Shown: positions 36,090 through 43,838 of the stretch, one piece after another
Layout of the letters: every line of letters begins with the position of its first letter
Position numbering within the stretch: position 1 is the stretch's first letter
Made by a program: the position numbers and the translations under genes
The notes under the pieces: model-generated
Databases searched by the model: none
Seen by the model: only the letters and a program-made list of their open reading frames with translations
What the model was told of the DNA's origin: nothing
Source of the DNA: Bacteriovoracaceae bacterium
Lineage (GTDB): Bacteria > Bdellovibrionota > Bacteriovoracia > Bacteriovoracales > Bacteriovoracaceae
Length of the DNA stretch: 64,000 bases
Direction: 5' to 3'
NCBI GenBank assembly: GCA_013141065.1
Contig: JABFRR010000001.1
Span: 174,633 to 238,632, forward strand

Positions 36090-36653
36090 CTAATGACTCA
36101 CATCCGATCTCTTTACAACCTTATAAACCGTCAAAAAAAGTATTTTAATATCCAAACCTAAACTTCTATTATCAAAATAATACTTATCAAATAAGACTTT
36201 ATCAGGAATAGAAAGCTCATCGCGCCCATTTATTTGTGCCCAACCAGTCACCCCGGGCGCAATGGTATGAACATCATACTTAGTTCGAAGTTCTTTTAAA
36301 TCATCTTGATTATATAAAGCGGGCCTTGGCCCCACTAAATTCATATCACCCTTAATAACCGACAAAAGTTGAGGAAGTTCATCCAAGCTTGATTTTCTTA
36401 AAAATGACCCTACTGGTGTGAGATAGTTTTTTCCGGTTGCTGCCAGTAAGTGTGTCGCCAGCTGGGGCGTATCTATGCGCATTGTTCTAAATTTCGGCAT
36501 GAGAAAAATTTGATTATTTTTTCCAATTCTTTTTGACCAATGGATAGCAGGGCCCGGGCTGGTCAGCTTAACAAGAATCCAAACTAAAATATAAGGGATT
36601 CCTAAAAGTAGTAAGGCAAAAAAGCTCAATAAAAAGTTAAAAGCGCGAAGCAT
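36090..36653 (-). CDS. Initiating sugar-phosphate transferase (PglC/WcaJ-type)
   Basis: A 187-residue protein with one N-terminal membrane helix and the conserved catalytic core of the bacterial sugar transferase family: KLTSPGPAIHWSKRIGKNNQ, KFRTMRIDT, RKSSLDELPQLLSVIKGDMNLVGPRP, GVTGWAQINGRDE. It starts O-unit assembly by moving a sugar phosphate to undecaprenyl phosphate. The start at 36,653 has a GAGAG ribosome site; 36,668 is an alternative. It is a cassette in reverse orientation, with a minus-strand repeat touching its stop. Confidence 0.88.
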   Translation of the reverse strand: MLRAFNFLLSFFALLLLGIPYILVWILVKLTSPGPAIHWSKRIGKNNQIFLMPKFRTMRIDTPQLATHLLAATGKNYLTPVGSFLRKSSLDELPQLLSVIKGDMNLVGPRPALYNQDDLKELRTKYDVHTIAPGVTGWAQINGRDELSIPDKVLFDKYYFDNRSLGLDIKILFLTVYKVVKRSDVSH

Positions 36654-36724
36654 TATCAATTCTCTCATGACAACAGTAAAAGTGAATTATATGCCATTTT
36701 TTTAGTTTTAGACAATACCAATAC

Positions 36725-36737
36725 GTGCCAGCAGACT
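36725..36737 (+). repeat. Cassette-boundary repeat 15, left half (interrupted by IS1111-type element)
   Basis: GTGCCAGCAGACT, then the insertion element; the right half (TAAGGCAG...) resumes at 38,179. Rejoined, it matches the repeat at 39,675. Confidence 0.88.
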
Positions 36738-36752
36738 CATATGGATGACCAC

Positions 36753-36981
36753 ATTTGCAAGGAAAAAAATACCCTCCTAAAAAATTTATGAGCATCTTGA
36801 ACTTTCAGACTCATATCCGCGTGCTGGATAACGCATTAAGTGTGTTCGAATGTGATGTTAACCTTAATCTTCGCTCAGATATATTAATCTATGTCTGCTA
36901 ACAAGGACTTCATCACAACTTGATCTTATAATTTTTTAGAAGCGTATTTATCCTTACCGCCTGAGCGGTTATTACTATATT
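36753..36981 (-). ncRNA. Candidate seeker/bridge RNA region of the IS1111-type element
   Basis: The non-coding 3' segment contains an exact 11-base copy (CAGACTCATAT, 36,806-36,816) of the left junction at 36,732-36,742, and TATGTCTGCT (36,890-36,899), the complement of AGCAGACATA found in repeats 23 and 24. Such short matches to target and terminus are expected of the guide loops of IS110-family RNAs. Boundaries and folding are not determined. Confidence 0.45.
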
Positions 36982-38086
36982 TTAAGCGGCTACGTGTAAA
37001 GCTTCCCAGATAAAACTGAGGAACTCACGCGCACACGCAACTTTTACTTTATTTTTATGTTTACCAGCTTCTAGTAAATTATTTGATTTTTTTCTCAATC
37101 GTTTTATGCAACGATCGGCTACATCAATAATTTTTGCATCTTGGTGCTTACGATGTTCTGCAAGCCTTTTACTTAACTTATTGGCCTTGTCTACTCGTTG
37201 GCAGGACTCAATGGCGGCAGTCCTAATTCTTCTATTTCCCATTTTTGTAATACTGAGCTTTTTCTCTTTGCCACCAGAGCTATATTCAGCAATATCAAGT
37301 CCTGCATATGAAGTTAGTTGGCGAGGGTGTTTGAATCTTTTAACATCTCCAATCTCTGTGATTAAAGTCATTGCTGTCAACGTACTCACGCCTCTAAAGC
37401 AGTTAAGAGAATCTTTTTCTTTTTATATTTTTCTGTTTCAGCTAGTTCTTTTATTTTTCTTCAAAATCACTTATACACTCATCCAATTTTTTTAATTGGA
37501 ACATTAGAAAATCAAACGTACTTCGAAAGAGCACCGGATAATTTATTTATTTCACCTATGAGCCAACTTAAATGTTTTGCTGTCCAATGATCTTTGGCAT
37601 TTTGTTCTTGCTTATAATGAAGATTATTTCTTCGACAAGTAGACAAAATATGTTTCTTTAAATCTTTTCTCTGATCAACCAAAAACTTCTACTGCGGATT
37701 AAATCTCTATCGTGCTCATCTTCTTCCACTGGAACGTAAATTGTTGTCAGTAAACCATTGGCATAATATTTTGCCATTTTATTAGCGTCCAATCGGTCCG
37801 TCTTAACTCTTTTACTGGCCAGTTCTGGAATTAGTGAAGGTGCAATAATTACTGTTTCAATATTTGCTTTTCTAAGTAATCGGCACAATGAATAACCAAT
37901 ATAGGTTGCCTCATAACAGATTTTAATTTCAAAATTTAACGCCTTAAATTTTTCTAGTTTTTTTAATAAATCTCCAACGGTAGGCTTTGACGATAGTTCA
38001 AAAACCTCTCCAGTTTCTGAGCAAAATGCTCCGATATGAAAACTCTTGTCGTCGACATCTAGCCCCACATGTAGTATCTTTTTCAT
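36982..38086 (-). pseudogene. IS110-family transposase, frameshifted
   Basis: Minus strand. The N-terminal piece (38,086-37,658) has the RuvC-like DEDD domain: HVGLDVDDKSFHIG, CYEATYIGYSL, KTDRLDANKMAKYYANG. The C-terminal piece (37,389-36,982) has the Tnp20 domain with the serine motif TSYAGLDIAEYSSGGK and TKMGNRRIR. The 268 bases between them do not stay in one frame, so the enzyme is probably inactive unless another copy supplies it. Confidence 0.85.
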
Positions 38087-38178
38087 TGGATGACCCCCTT
38101 TTTGAGTAAGTATTTATTTCCTAAATATTACTTTAGGGTAACCAGTCCCAGAGTAAAGGGTGGTCATCCATTACTTCT

Positions 38179-38242
38179 TAAGGCAGTGCTTAGCGTATCT
38201 CTTAATTCATGAATGGCATTTTTTGGTAATTTACGCCAATAC
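38179..38242 (+). repeat. Right half of repeat 15 and its tail
   Basis: TAAGGCAGTGCTTAGCGTA and the following AATTCATGAA...GGTAATTT closely match the sequence after repeat 17 at 39,688, confirming the site interrupted by the element. Confidence 0.8.
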
Positions 38243-38262
38243 GTGCCAGCAGACTTAGGGGC
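38243..38262 (+). repeat. Cassette-boundary repeat 16 (variant)
   Basis: Two mismatches at the end (GGGGC). The 7 bases before it (CCAATAC) are the same as before repeat 15. Confidence 0.9.
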
Positions 38263-38316
38263 GAAGTGGACTGCAAGTTTTGTTCAAGATTTTTGAATTT
38301 GAATTTATCACGCTTA

Positions 38317-38337
38317 GAATTGGCTTGAAGCCAATTC
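38317..38337. promoter_or_regulatory. 21-base palindrome upstream of the metallopeptidase gene
   Basis: Perfect 10-base arms (GAATTGGCTT and complement) around one base. Likely operator or a transcription terminator in the 200-base leader; nothing else recognisable lies there. Confidence 0.5.
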
Positions 38338-38468
38338 CTGATAGAATTCAGGAAATATTAAAAGCTGTAATAAAAGATTTCTTTAAAGTCTGAAGATCGA
38401 TTAATTGACTGGATTTAATTAATTAAGTGTTATTGTAAAAACAGTTTTCGACTGTAGAATTGTATAAG

Positions 38469-39167
38469 ATGCATAGGAAAATATTTTTTTTAATACTTTT
38501 ATTATTTGCAGAGACAGTGTTGGCTTTGGAATGCCCTCCAGGACAATATTTTGTTTCTGGACATCAGCGAAATTCTTATTATCGTGCTAATGGGATTTTT
38601 GTTAGTGCGACTGCAGTTTCGGATCATTGTCGTCCCTTTCAGTTTTCGAGTCCACTAAAAATTAGATTTCAGGATAAGATGCCAATAGGTTGGCCATATC
38701 TTGAGAAGTTTATAAGTTTGACGGCAGTTGAGAAAAAAGAAATAGAACAAGCCTTCAACTCATTACCCTCTAGGTTAAAAAATTTAGGCGAAATAAAAAT
38801 TCATCGAGCAATAAAGTCAGTATTTCGAGATAATCCTACAACATCTGGGCCAGATGATTCGATTATTGTTCTCTATGATAGTGCCAAAGCATTTGGGTTT
38901 CAACGAGCTATTGCACATGAATTAGCGCACATCCTTTTTTCAAAGTTAAATGAGGATGAGAAAGCAGAATATTATTCTTTTTCTGATTGGCAATGGAGTA
39001 ATGGAAAGCCGTACCCTCAGCGTCAAGATTTTTCTGAACCTGATGGGATATTTGCACCAGAAGAGGATTTTGCAAATAATGTTGAACATCTTATTCAAAA
39101 AAATAATAAACGGGTAAATTCAAAAATTTCAAATTACTTAAAATCACTATTAGGATTAAAAAAATGA
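38469..39167 (+). CDS. Secreted zinc metallopeptidase-like protein
   Basis: About 232 residues with a signal peptide (MHRKIFFLILLLFAETVLA). The HELAH motif (residues ~153-157, AIAHELAHILF) is the zinc-binding HExxH of metallopeptidases, with the acidic residues of DEKAEYYSFSDW and an E-x-F-A-N-N-V-E segment (EEDFANNVEHL) that may provide the third ligand. Two cysteines in the mature N-terminus may pair. The stop overlaps the lipoprotein start by 4 bases. Substrate unknown. Confidence 0.7.
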   Translation: MHRKIFFLILLLFAETVLALECPPGQYFVSGHQRNSYYRANGIFVSATAVSDHCRPFQFSSPLKIRFQDKMPIGWPYLEKFISLTAVEKKEIEQAFNSLPSRLKNLGEIKIHRAIKSVFRDNPTTSGPDDSIIVLYDSAKAFGFQRAIAHELAHILFSKLNEDEKAEYYSFSDWQWSNGKPYPQRQDFSEPDGIFAPEEDFANNVEHLIQKNNKRVNSKISNYLKSLLGLKK

Positions 39168-39664
39168 AAGAAAAAGCAAAAATATTTTTCACACTCTTTC
39201 TAATTGGCTCATGTGCTTTGGATTCGATGAAAAATAAGACTCATAATGCCCCTGATTTGAATGATGATTGGGCAATGATTGAAAAAATTGAGTCAGAGAA
39301 ATGGAGTCGAGAAAAAGTTGTTAGTTTTTTAGGTGAACCACATAAAGTAATGTCAGATAAGAAAGACAAATTTGAAGCCTTGTTTTACAACTATCCACGA
39401 ACAAATCATCAACAATGGAGCTTTGAATTTTCTAAAGAGAATGCACTTTTAAATATTACTTTTGTACCAACTACTATTAATCGCGAAGATTTTACGATTA
39501 GTAGTATAACTCAAAAATGGGGAGTAATTTGCACAAAGAAAAAAGAAGTAGATACGTCGATGCATTTTATTCGAAATATTTATTATCTTGATTGTGGGAA
39601 AAATCATCGTGCTTATTTGAATCGGTATGATGAAGTGACAAGCCTTACGATTGATTTTTTGTGA
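39164..39664 (+). CDS. Small lipoprotein encoded with the metallopeptidase
   Basis: A 166-residue protein with a lipoprotein signal (ending LIGSC at residue ~18). The mature part is hydrophilic with a SmpA/OmlA-like feel (W.R.KVVSFLGEPHKV) typical of small periplasmic proteins that start with a 'leave room for GEP' motif. It is co-translated with the metallopeptidase and may be its partner or inhibitor. Confidence 0.68.
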   Translation: MKEKAKIFFTLFLIGSCALDSMKNKTHNAPDLNDDWAMIEKIESEKWSREKVVSFLGEPHKVMSDKKDKFEALFYNYPRTNHQQWSFEFSKENALLNITFVPTTINREDFTISSITQKWGVICTKKKEVDTSMHFIRNIYYLDCGKNHRAYLNRYDEVTSLTIDFL

Positions 39665-39674
39665 GCGTGTGAGC

Positions 39675-39694
39675 GTACCAGCAGACTTAAGGCA
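39675..39694 (+). repeat. Cassette-boundary repeat 17 (variant)
   Basis: GTACCAGCAGACTTAAGGCA, three mismatches, 10 bases after the lipoprotein stop. Faces repeat 18 in convergent orientation. Confidence 0.88.
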
Positions 39695-39800
39695 GTGCTT
39701 GTGCGTAACACATAATTCAGGAAAGGCTTTTATTGGTAATTTGCTAATCATTCAGGCGTCTTCAAAGCTCGAATGTTAAAAGTCTTTGACCAATATGCTC

Positions 39801-39820
39801 TACCAATAGTCTGCTGGCAC
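39801..39820 (-). repeat. Cassette-boundary repeat 18 (minus strand)
   Basis: Minus strand GTGCCAGCAGACTATTGGTA, 22 bases after the stop of the minus-strand gene at 39,843. Confidence 0.88.
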
Positions 39821-39842
39821 CTTAATTCGCACCTTAATTCTC

Positions 39843-40247
39843 TCAATTTTCATTTTTATGCCTTCCCACCAGCACCATTATAATTAAAATGAAACCGAGA
39901 GCTGAGAAACTTAACCACTGTCGAAGATGGTACCACCCTTCATTACTCAGAGTTGACGTCGGATTGGCAGATGAAAGATAAAAAATAAACCAAGAAGAAA
40001 TGGCTGACAAGATGAGCATAATAATTGTCATTTTTTTCCAGCGAAGCCCGAAGTTCGTAAGTGCCATCAAGAGACCAGAGTTCAAAATAACTCCTGTAAA
40101 TAATGAACTCAACACTCCTTCTATCTTCAGTGGAATAATTTGATATTCATCTTTGTACATAAAAGCAAGTGGGTAAAAACCAATTATTAAAGCAAAAAAT
40201 CCTTTCATTGATTTTTGGATACGTGCATCTGTTATTCTGATTTTCAC
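39843..40247 (-). CDS. Small membrane protein of unknown function
   Basis: About 134 residues with four hydrophobic helices (GFFALIIGFYPLAFMY, GVLSSLFTGVILNSGLLMAL, KMTIIMLILSAISSWFIFYL, LSFSALGFILIIMVLVG) and a basic N-terminus. I recognise no family. The start chosen is GTG at 40,247 with a GAGG site upstream; a TTG 12 bases earlier is possible. It forms a reverse-oriented cassette whose repeat (18) follows its stop. Confidence 0.65.
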   Translation of the reverse strand: MKIRITDARIQKSMKGFFALIIGFYPLAFMYKDEYQIIPLKIEGVLSSLFTGVILNSGLLMALTNFGLRWKKMTIIMLILSAISSWFIFYLSSANPTSTLSNEGWYHLRQWLSFSALGFILIIMVLVGRHKNEN

Positions 40248-40313
40248 TTCTGACCTCAAAGATTAATTTAAATTAAAAATAAAGAGAAAACAAAGTTATT
40301 TAGGTGCCAGCAG

Positions 40314-40333
40314 ACTTAGGGCAGGCTAGTGCG
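40314..40333 (+). repeat. Cassette-boundary repeat 19
   Basis: One mismatch (final CA for TA). It lies upstream of the start of the minus-strand gene at 40,247 and faces repeat 20; the 88 bases between repeats 19 and 20 hold no gene. Confidence 0.9.
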
Positions 40334-40421
40334 TAACTCATGAATCCATAGCGGCTTTCATTTGTAATTAGCTAATCTCTTTAAAAGCTTGAAATTTAGG
40401 TGCCCCATGGCTCACATGCTC

Positions 40422-40441
40422 AACCACATGTCTGCTGGCAC
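40422..40441 (-). repeat. Cassette-boundary repeat 20 (minus strand, variant)
   Basis: Minus strand GTGCCAGCAGACATGTGGTT. It is next to the sugar-transferase relic, mirroring repeat 14 next to the intact copy. Confidence 0.9.
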
Positions 40442-40450
40442 TAAAAGAAA

Positions 40451-40550
40451 AGGGATTCCTAAAAGTAGTAAGGCAAAAAGGCTCAATAATAAGTGAAAAA
40501 TGCGAAGCATTATCAGTTCTCTCATGACAACAGTAGGAGTGAATTATATG
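40451..40550 (-). pseudogene. Duplicated 5' end of the sugar transferase with its upstream region
   Basis: About 100 bases match 36,594-36,691 (start of the sugar-phosphate transferase and its leader) with a few changes. The rest of the gene is absent. It lies directly upstream of wbpM, which suggests the transferase originally stood here, divergent from wbpM. Confidence 0.88.
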
Positions 40551-40598
40551 ATATTTTATCTCAATTTACATCCTATGAAGCATATAAGAAGAGGAATT

Positions 40599-42506
40599 AT
40601 GGCCAACTTGTTTTCAAGTTTTAAAAATCCAAGAGCGCTGCTAGCTTTTTTATACGATATGGCAATCGCATCCCTCGCATTCTGGGGCGCCCTCTTTTTG
40701 CGTTTTGATTCTTTGAATCTTCCTCTAATCGAAAACCTCACTTTCAATCGCTTCTTTTTCATCTCAATGTTTATCCACGCTGGCAGTTTTGTTTTGGGCG
40801 GACTCTATAAAGGCGTCTGGCGCTTTAGTTCAATGTACGATCTTATCCGTGTTGTAAAAGCATCTTTAACCGCAATCGTAATTTCTCTCGTCGTTTGTTT
40901 TTTTATGACTCGTCTTGAAAATGTTCCACGTTCGATGTTCTTAATTGAATTCATGCTTTTAGTTATTGGCCTTGGTGGTGGACGATTTGTTTATCGTTTT
41001 TTAAAAGACCGTACATCATTGAGTAAGCATATCGGCGGAGCTGATGCTGATGTAAAAAATGTTCTCATCGTTGGAGCCGGACGCGCCGGAGAAAAACTTC
41101 TTCGCGACATTCACTCCACACCAAGTTTGAAATTAAACGTTGTCGGTTTTCTCGACGATGATAAGTTTAAAAAGAATATTCTCATTCATAATGTAAAAGT
41201 TCATGGGGCCACAGACCTCATTCCGGGCATTGTAGAAAAGTATAAAGTCGATAAAATTTTCATTGCCATTCCTTCCGCAAGTGGAGTCGACGTTAAAAAA
41301 ATCGTGAGCTTTTGTAAAGAGACAAACGCAGAAGTTAAAATTCTACCAAAAATGGATCAGCTTTTATCCACACAAGTCGATATCGCACTTTTAAGAAATC
41401 TCAACATAGAAGATCTTCTCGGCCGCGAACAAGTCAAACTCGACACCGATCATTTGTCTTTCATGATCACGGATAAAGTCGTGCTTGTCACTGGTGCCGG
41501 TGGCTCAATCGGAAGCGAGTTATGTATTCAGATCGCTAAATTTAATCCACGCATGATTGTCATGTGTGATTACTGCGAACTTTTTATGTACGAGCTTGAA
41601 ATGAAATTCAAGGCCGAATTTCCAGAAATCGCTTTTTATCCAAAAATTCTTGATGTGAGAAACGCTCAAAAAGTTGATGCAACTTTTGAAGAGTACCACC
41701 CTCAAATCGTCTTTCATGCAGCCGCTTATAAGCATGTGCCGATGATGGAATATAATCCGATGGAAGCGGTCGAAACAAACATTAACGGAACAAAAATAGT
41801 GGCCTCTACTTCAATGAAATATAATGCTGAAAAATTCATTATGATTTCAACTGATAAAGCAGTGAATCCCACCAATGTCATGGGAGCTTCTAAGCGCATT
41901 GCTGAAATGGTCATTACTGATTTGTCTGAAAAAGGTCGCCTAAATAATTGCCCCACAACATTTATTTCTGTTCGTTTCGGAAATGTATTGGGAAGTAACG
42001 GATCAGTGATTCCACTTTTTAGGCGCCAAATTGAGTCGCGTTCTGATATCACCGTCACTCATCCAGATATCATTCGCTACTTCATGTCGATTCCTGAAGC
42101 TTGTCAGTTAGTTCTTCAAGCAGGATCAATGGGCGAGGGCGGAGAAATTTTTGTTCTCGACATGGGCGAGCCGGTGAAAATTGTCGATCTCGCTCGCGAG
42201 ATGATTAGGCTAGCTGGCATGACTGAAGGACGAGATATCAACATCGTTTTTTCTGGACTTCGTCCCGGTGAAAAACTTTATGAAGAGCTTTTCAGTGATA
42301 AAGAAGCTTACGAATACACTCATCACGGAAAAATTAGAAAAGCGCTTTTTAGGCCTCTAGAAGATTCTTTCCATACAAATCTCAATCACCTCATGGCGCT
42401 TGAATCAGCGAGTGCCGACACGATCGTCTACCTCATTAAAAATCTCGTTCCTGAGTTCACTCACTTTCGCTTGGCCTTAGATTCCAAAGAAGAACATCCC
42501 CAATAG
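40599..42506 (+). CDS. wbpM: WbpM-like UDP-GlcNAc 4,6-dehydratase (membrane form)
   Basis: About 635 residues with four N-terminal membrane helices, a first nucleotide-binding region (VGAGRAGEKLLRDI) and the dehydratase domain with VTGAGGSIGSELC, HAAAYKHVPMME, STDKAVNPTNVMGASK (M-x3-K catalytic variant) and GLRPGEKLYEEL. It supplies UDP-4-keto-6-deoxyGlcNAc, usually the last gene in O-antigen loci. I place the start at the ATG at 40,599 (GAGGAA site) because earlier in-frame sequence is the transferase relic. The stop touches repeat 21. Confidence 0.92.
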   Translation: MANLFSSFKNPRALLAFLYDMAIASLAFWGALFLRFDSLNLPLIENLTFNRFFFISMFIHAGSFVLGGLYKGVWRFSSMYDLIRVVKASLTAIVISLVVCFFMTRLENVPRSMFLIEFMLLVIGLGGGRFVYRFLKDRTSLSKHIGGADADVKNVLIVGAGRAGEKLLRDIHSTPSLKLNVVGFLDDDKFKKNILIHNVKVHGATDLIPGIVEKYKVDKIFIAIPSASGVDVKKIVSFCKETNAEVKILPKMDQLLSTQVDIALLRNLNIEDLLGREQVKLDTDHLSFMITDKVVLVTGAGGSIGSELCIQIAKFNPRMIVMCDYCELFMYELEMKFKAEFPEIAFYPKILDVRNAQKVDATFEEYHPQIVFHAAAYKHVPMMEYNPMEAVETNINGTKIVASTSMKYNAEKFIMISTDKAVNPTNVMGASKRIAEMVITDLSEKGRLNNCPTTFISVRFGNVLGSNGSVIPLFRRQIESRSDITVTHPDIIRYFMSIPEACQLVLQAGSMGEGGEIFVLDMGEPVKIVDLAREMIRLAGMTEGRDINIVFSGLRPGEKLYEELFSDKEAYEYTHHGKIRKALFRPLEDSFHTNLNHLMALESASADTIVYLIKNLVPEFTHFRLALDSKEEHPQ

Positions 42507-42526
42507 GTGCCAGCAGACTTAGGGTA
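42507..42526 (+). repeat. Cassette-boundary repeat 21
   Basis: Exact consensus, immediately after the wbpM stop codon. This shows that the repeat can follow an ordinary chromosomal gene. Confidence 0.93.
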
Positions 42527-42558
42527 GTGCTTGTGCGTTGTAGGTTTAGAGAGAGGGG

Positions 42559-42585
42559 AACTGACGGCTGACGCCGTCAGTTTTT
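42559..42585 (+). terminator. GCCGTCAG hairpin 3
   Basis: Ten-base stem AACTGACGGC with complement, loop TGAC, followed by TTTTT; the most terminator-like of the three copies. It lies 32 bases after repeat 21, downstream of wbpM. Confidence 0.75.
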
Positions 42586-42676
42586 GAAAAAACTAACTAA
42601 ATCTCACTAATAATTTCAAGGTTATCAATTTTAAAAAGAAATTTTTAATTTGCATTAGTTTCCTTTGGAGGAAATA

Positions 42677-42979
42677 ATGCCAAAACTTTACGAATACAAG
42701 GGACTTGTTATATTTTTTTATTCAAATGAACACGAACCCATACATGTTCATGCACAATATGGGGATACAGAGGGTAAGATTGAAATTGTATTGTTGATGG
42801 GGCAAATTGTTGGGCTTAAGTATGAACGGGTCACTGGTAGAAAGTCACTAAACCGATCTAAAAGATTACAATTTGAAAAATTAGTCAAAGTCCTTGCAGA
42901 TGAGATAGTGCAGAGTTGGATAAACTACTTTGTTCTTCATAAAAAGATAATTACTAAGAAAATAGATTTAAAATTATGA
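42677..42979 (+). CDS. DUF4160 protein
   Basis: One hundred residues with the DUF4160 signature MPKLYEYKGLVIFFYSNEHEPIHVHAQYGDTEGKIEI. This small family almost always pairs with DUF2442 and is suspected to form a toxin-antitoxin-like module. The ATG at 42,677 has a strong GGAGGAAA site. It overlaps the next gene by 4 bases. Confidence 0.85.
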   Translation: MPKLYEYKGLVIFFYSNEHEPIHVHAQYGDTEGKIEIVLLMGQIVGLKYERVTGRKSLNRSKRLQFEKLVKVLADEIVQSWINYFVLHKKIITKKIDLKL

Positions 42980-43224
42980 CAAACATTATCAAAATTACTT
43001 CAGCAAAATACATTATTGATTACAAAATTAATATCACCTTTGAAGATGGTGAAGAACGTCTTGTGGATTTTTATTCCTTTATAAATAAATCTTTAAATCC
43101 CTCAATCAAAAATTATCTTGAGTTAAAAAAATTCAAAACATTTGAAATAAAAAATGGTCAACTTATGTGGGGAGATTATGAACTTATTTTCCCTGTCAAA
43201 GATCTTTACGACAACTCGCTTTAA
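42976..43224 (+). CDS. DUF2442 protein
   Basis: Eighty-two residues: IIKITSAKYIIDYKINITFEDGEERLVDFYSF, then LKKFKTFEIKNGQLMWGDYELIFPVKDLY, the DUF2442 pattern. Partner of the DUF4160 protein. A frameshifted version is at 26,764. The stop is 2 bases before repeat 22. Confidence 0.85.
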   Translation: MTNIIKITSAKYIIDYKINITFEDGEERLVDFYSFINKSLNPSIKNYLELKKFKTFEIKNGQLMWGDYELIFPVKDLYDNSL

Positions 43225-43226
43225 TC

Positions 43227-43246
43227 GTGCCAGCAGACTTAGGGTA
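43227..43246 (+). repeat. Cassette-boundary repeat 22
   Basis: Exact consensus, 2 bases after the DUF2442 stop. Only 19 bases separate it from repeat 23. Confidence 0.93.
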
Positions 43247-43265
43247 GAGGGAGTGCGCTTTAAAG

Positions 43266-43285
43266 GTGCCAGCAGACATAGGGCA
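43266..43285 (+). repeat. Cassette-boundary repeat 23 (variant)
   Basis: GTGCCAGCAGACATAGGGCA, two mismatches; an empty interval precedes it. Confidence 0.9.
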
Positions 43286-43458
43286 GTGAGTGCGTAGATA
43301 AAAAATTGACAGCACTACTATCAAATATTTTTATTATTACCATATAAAACATCCAAATTTTAATCACTTATCTTTTTTCAGTCTCAAATTGAATTGCAAA
43401 GTCATAATTATTATCTGGATAGAGTACTTATAAACAGATTCATAACTTAGACCTCAAT

Positions 43459-43487
43459 TTGACGTATTTTTTAAAATACGGTATAAT
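43459..43487 (+). promoter_or_regulatory. Promoter with palindromic operator for relE at 43,508
   Basis: TTGACG (43,459-43,464), 17-base spacer, TATAAT (43,482-43,487). The spacer contains an 18-base near-palindrome CGTATTTT-TT-AAAATACG (43,463-43,480), with a further AAATAC half-site downstream: a likely Xre-antitoxin operator. Confidence 0.78.
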
Positions 43488-43507
43488 TTAAAATACAGGA
43501 GGAGCAT

Positions 43508-43813
43508 GTGGCTCTCTGGAAAGTTCTAATGGAAAATAAAGCTGAGGAAGAATTGACCAAGCTTTTGAAAGATAAAATTATAACTAAGTCCGACATCAAA
43601 GTTTTACTGAGATGGGTATCAGAAATGGAAGAATTTGGACCGAAGTATATAGAGAGCTCGAGTGAATGGCATGATCACGTGCTAGATAGGGAATGGATTG
43701 GGTATAGGTCTTCAGCTTTCAGTAGTACCGGAAGAGTGATTTATAAGATTATTGATGATCAGATTGTTGTCCACGTTGCTAGAGTCACTGCTGATCATAA
43801 TTATAAGAAATAG
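43508..43813 (+). CDS. RelE-type toxin
   Basis: A 101-residue protein: a helical N-terminus (AEEELTKLLKDKIITKSDIKVLLRWVSEMEEFGP), then WIGYRSSAFSSTGRVIYKIIDDQIVVHVARVTADHNY, the compact beta-sheet core of RelE-superfamily mRNA interferases ending in the H-x-Y-type tail. GTG start with an AGGAGGA site. An Xre antitoxin follows 25 bases downstream. Confidence 0.8.
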   Translation: MALWKVLMENKAEEELTKLLKDKIITKSDIKVLLRWVSEMEEFGPKYIESSSEWHDHVLDREWIGYRSSAFSSTGRVIYKIIDDQIVVHVARVTADHNYKK

Positions 43814-43838
43814 TCTTTAGAAATTTTTAGAGGTTTTT

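Larger units (their letters stand above)
36738..38178 (-). mobile_element. IS110/IS1111-type element inserted in an array repeat
   Basis: The element has perfect 12-base subterminal inverted repeats, ATGGATGACCAC (36,741-36,752) and its complement (38,160-38,171). The host sequence reads GCAGA-CT on the left and CT-TAAGGCAG on the right, so a CT core dinucleotide is repeated at the junctions and its removal restores an intact repeat. The 240-base non-coding stretch downstream of the transposase and the subterminal repeats point to the IS1111 group. Confidence 0.85.

Noticed and set aside
37106..37495. 129-residue plus-strand open frame
   Set aside because: It is antisense to the IS110 transposase C-terminal piece and has no ribosome site or recognisable sequence.
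39675..40441. MITE family made of inverted repeat pairs
   Set aside because: Most copies are single and direct, the distance between facing copies varies from 12 to over 100 bases, and there is no target duplication; gene-end orientation explains facing pairs better.
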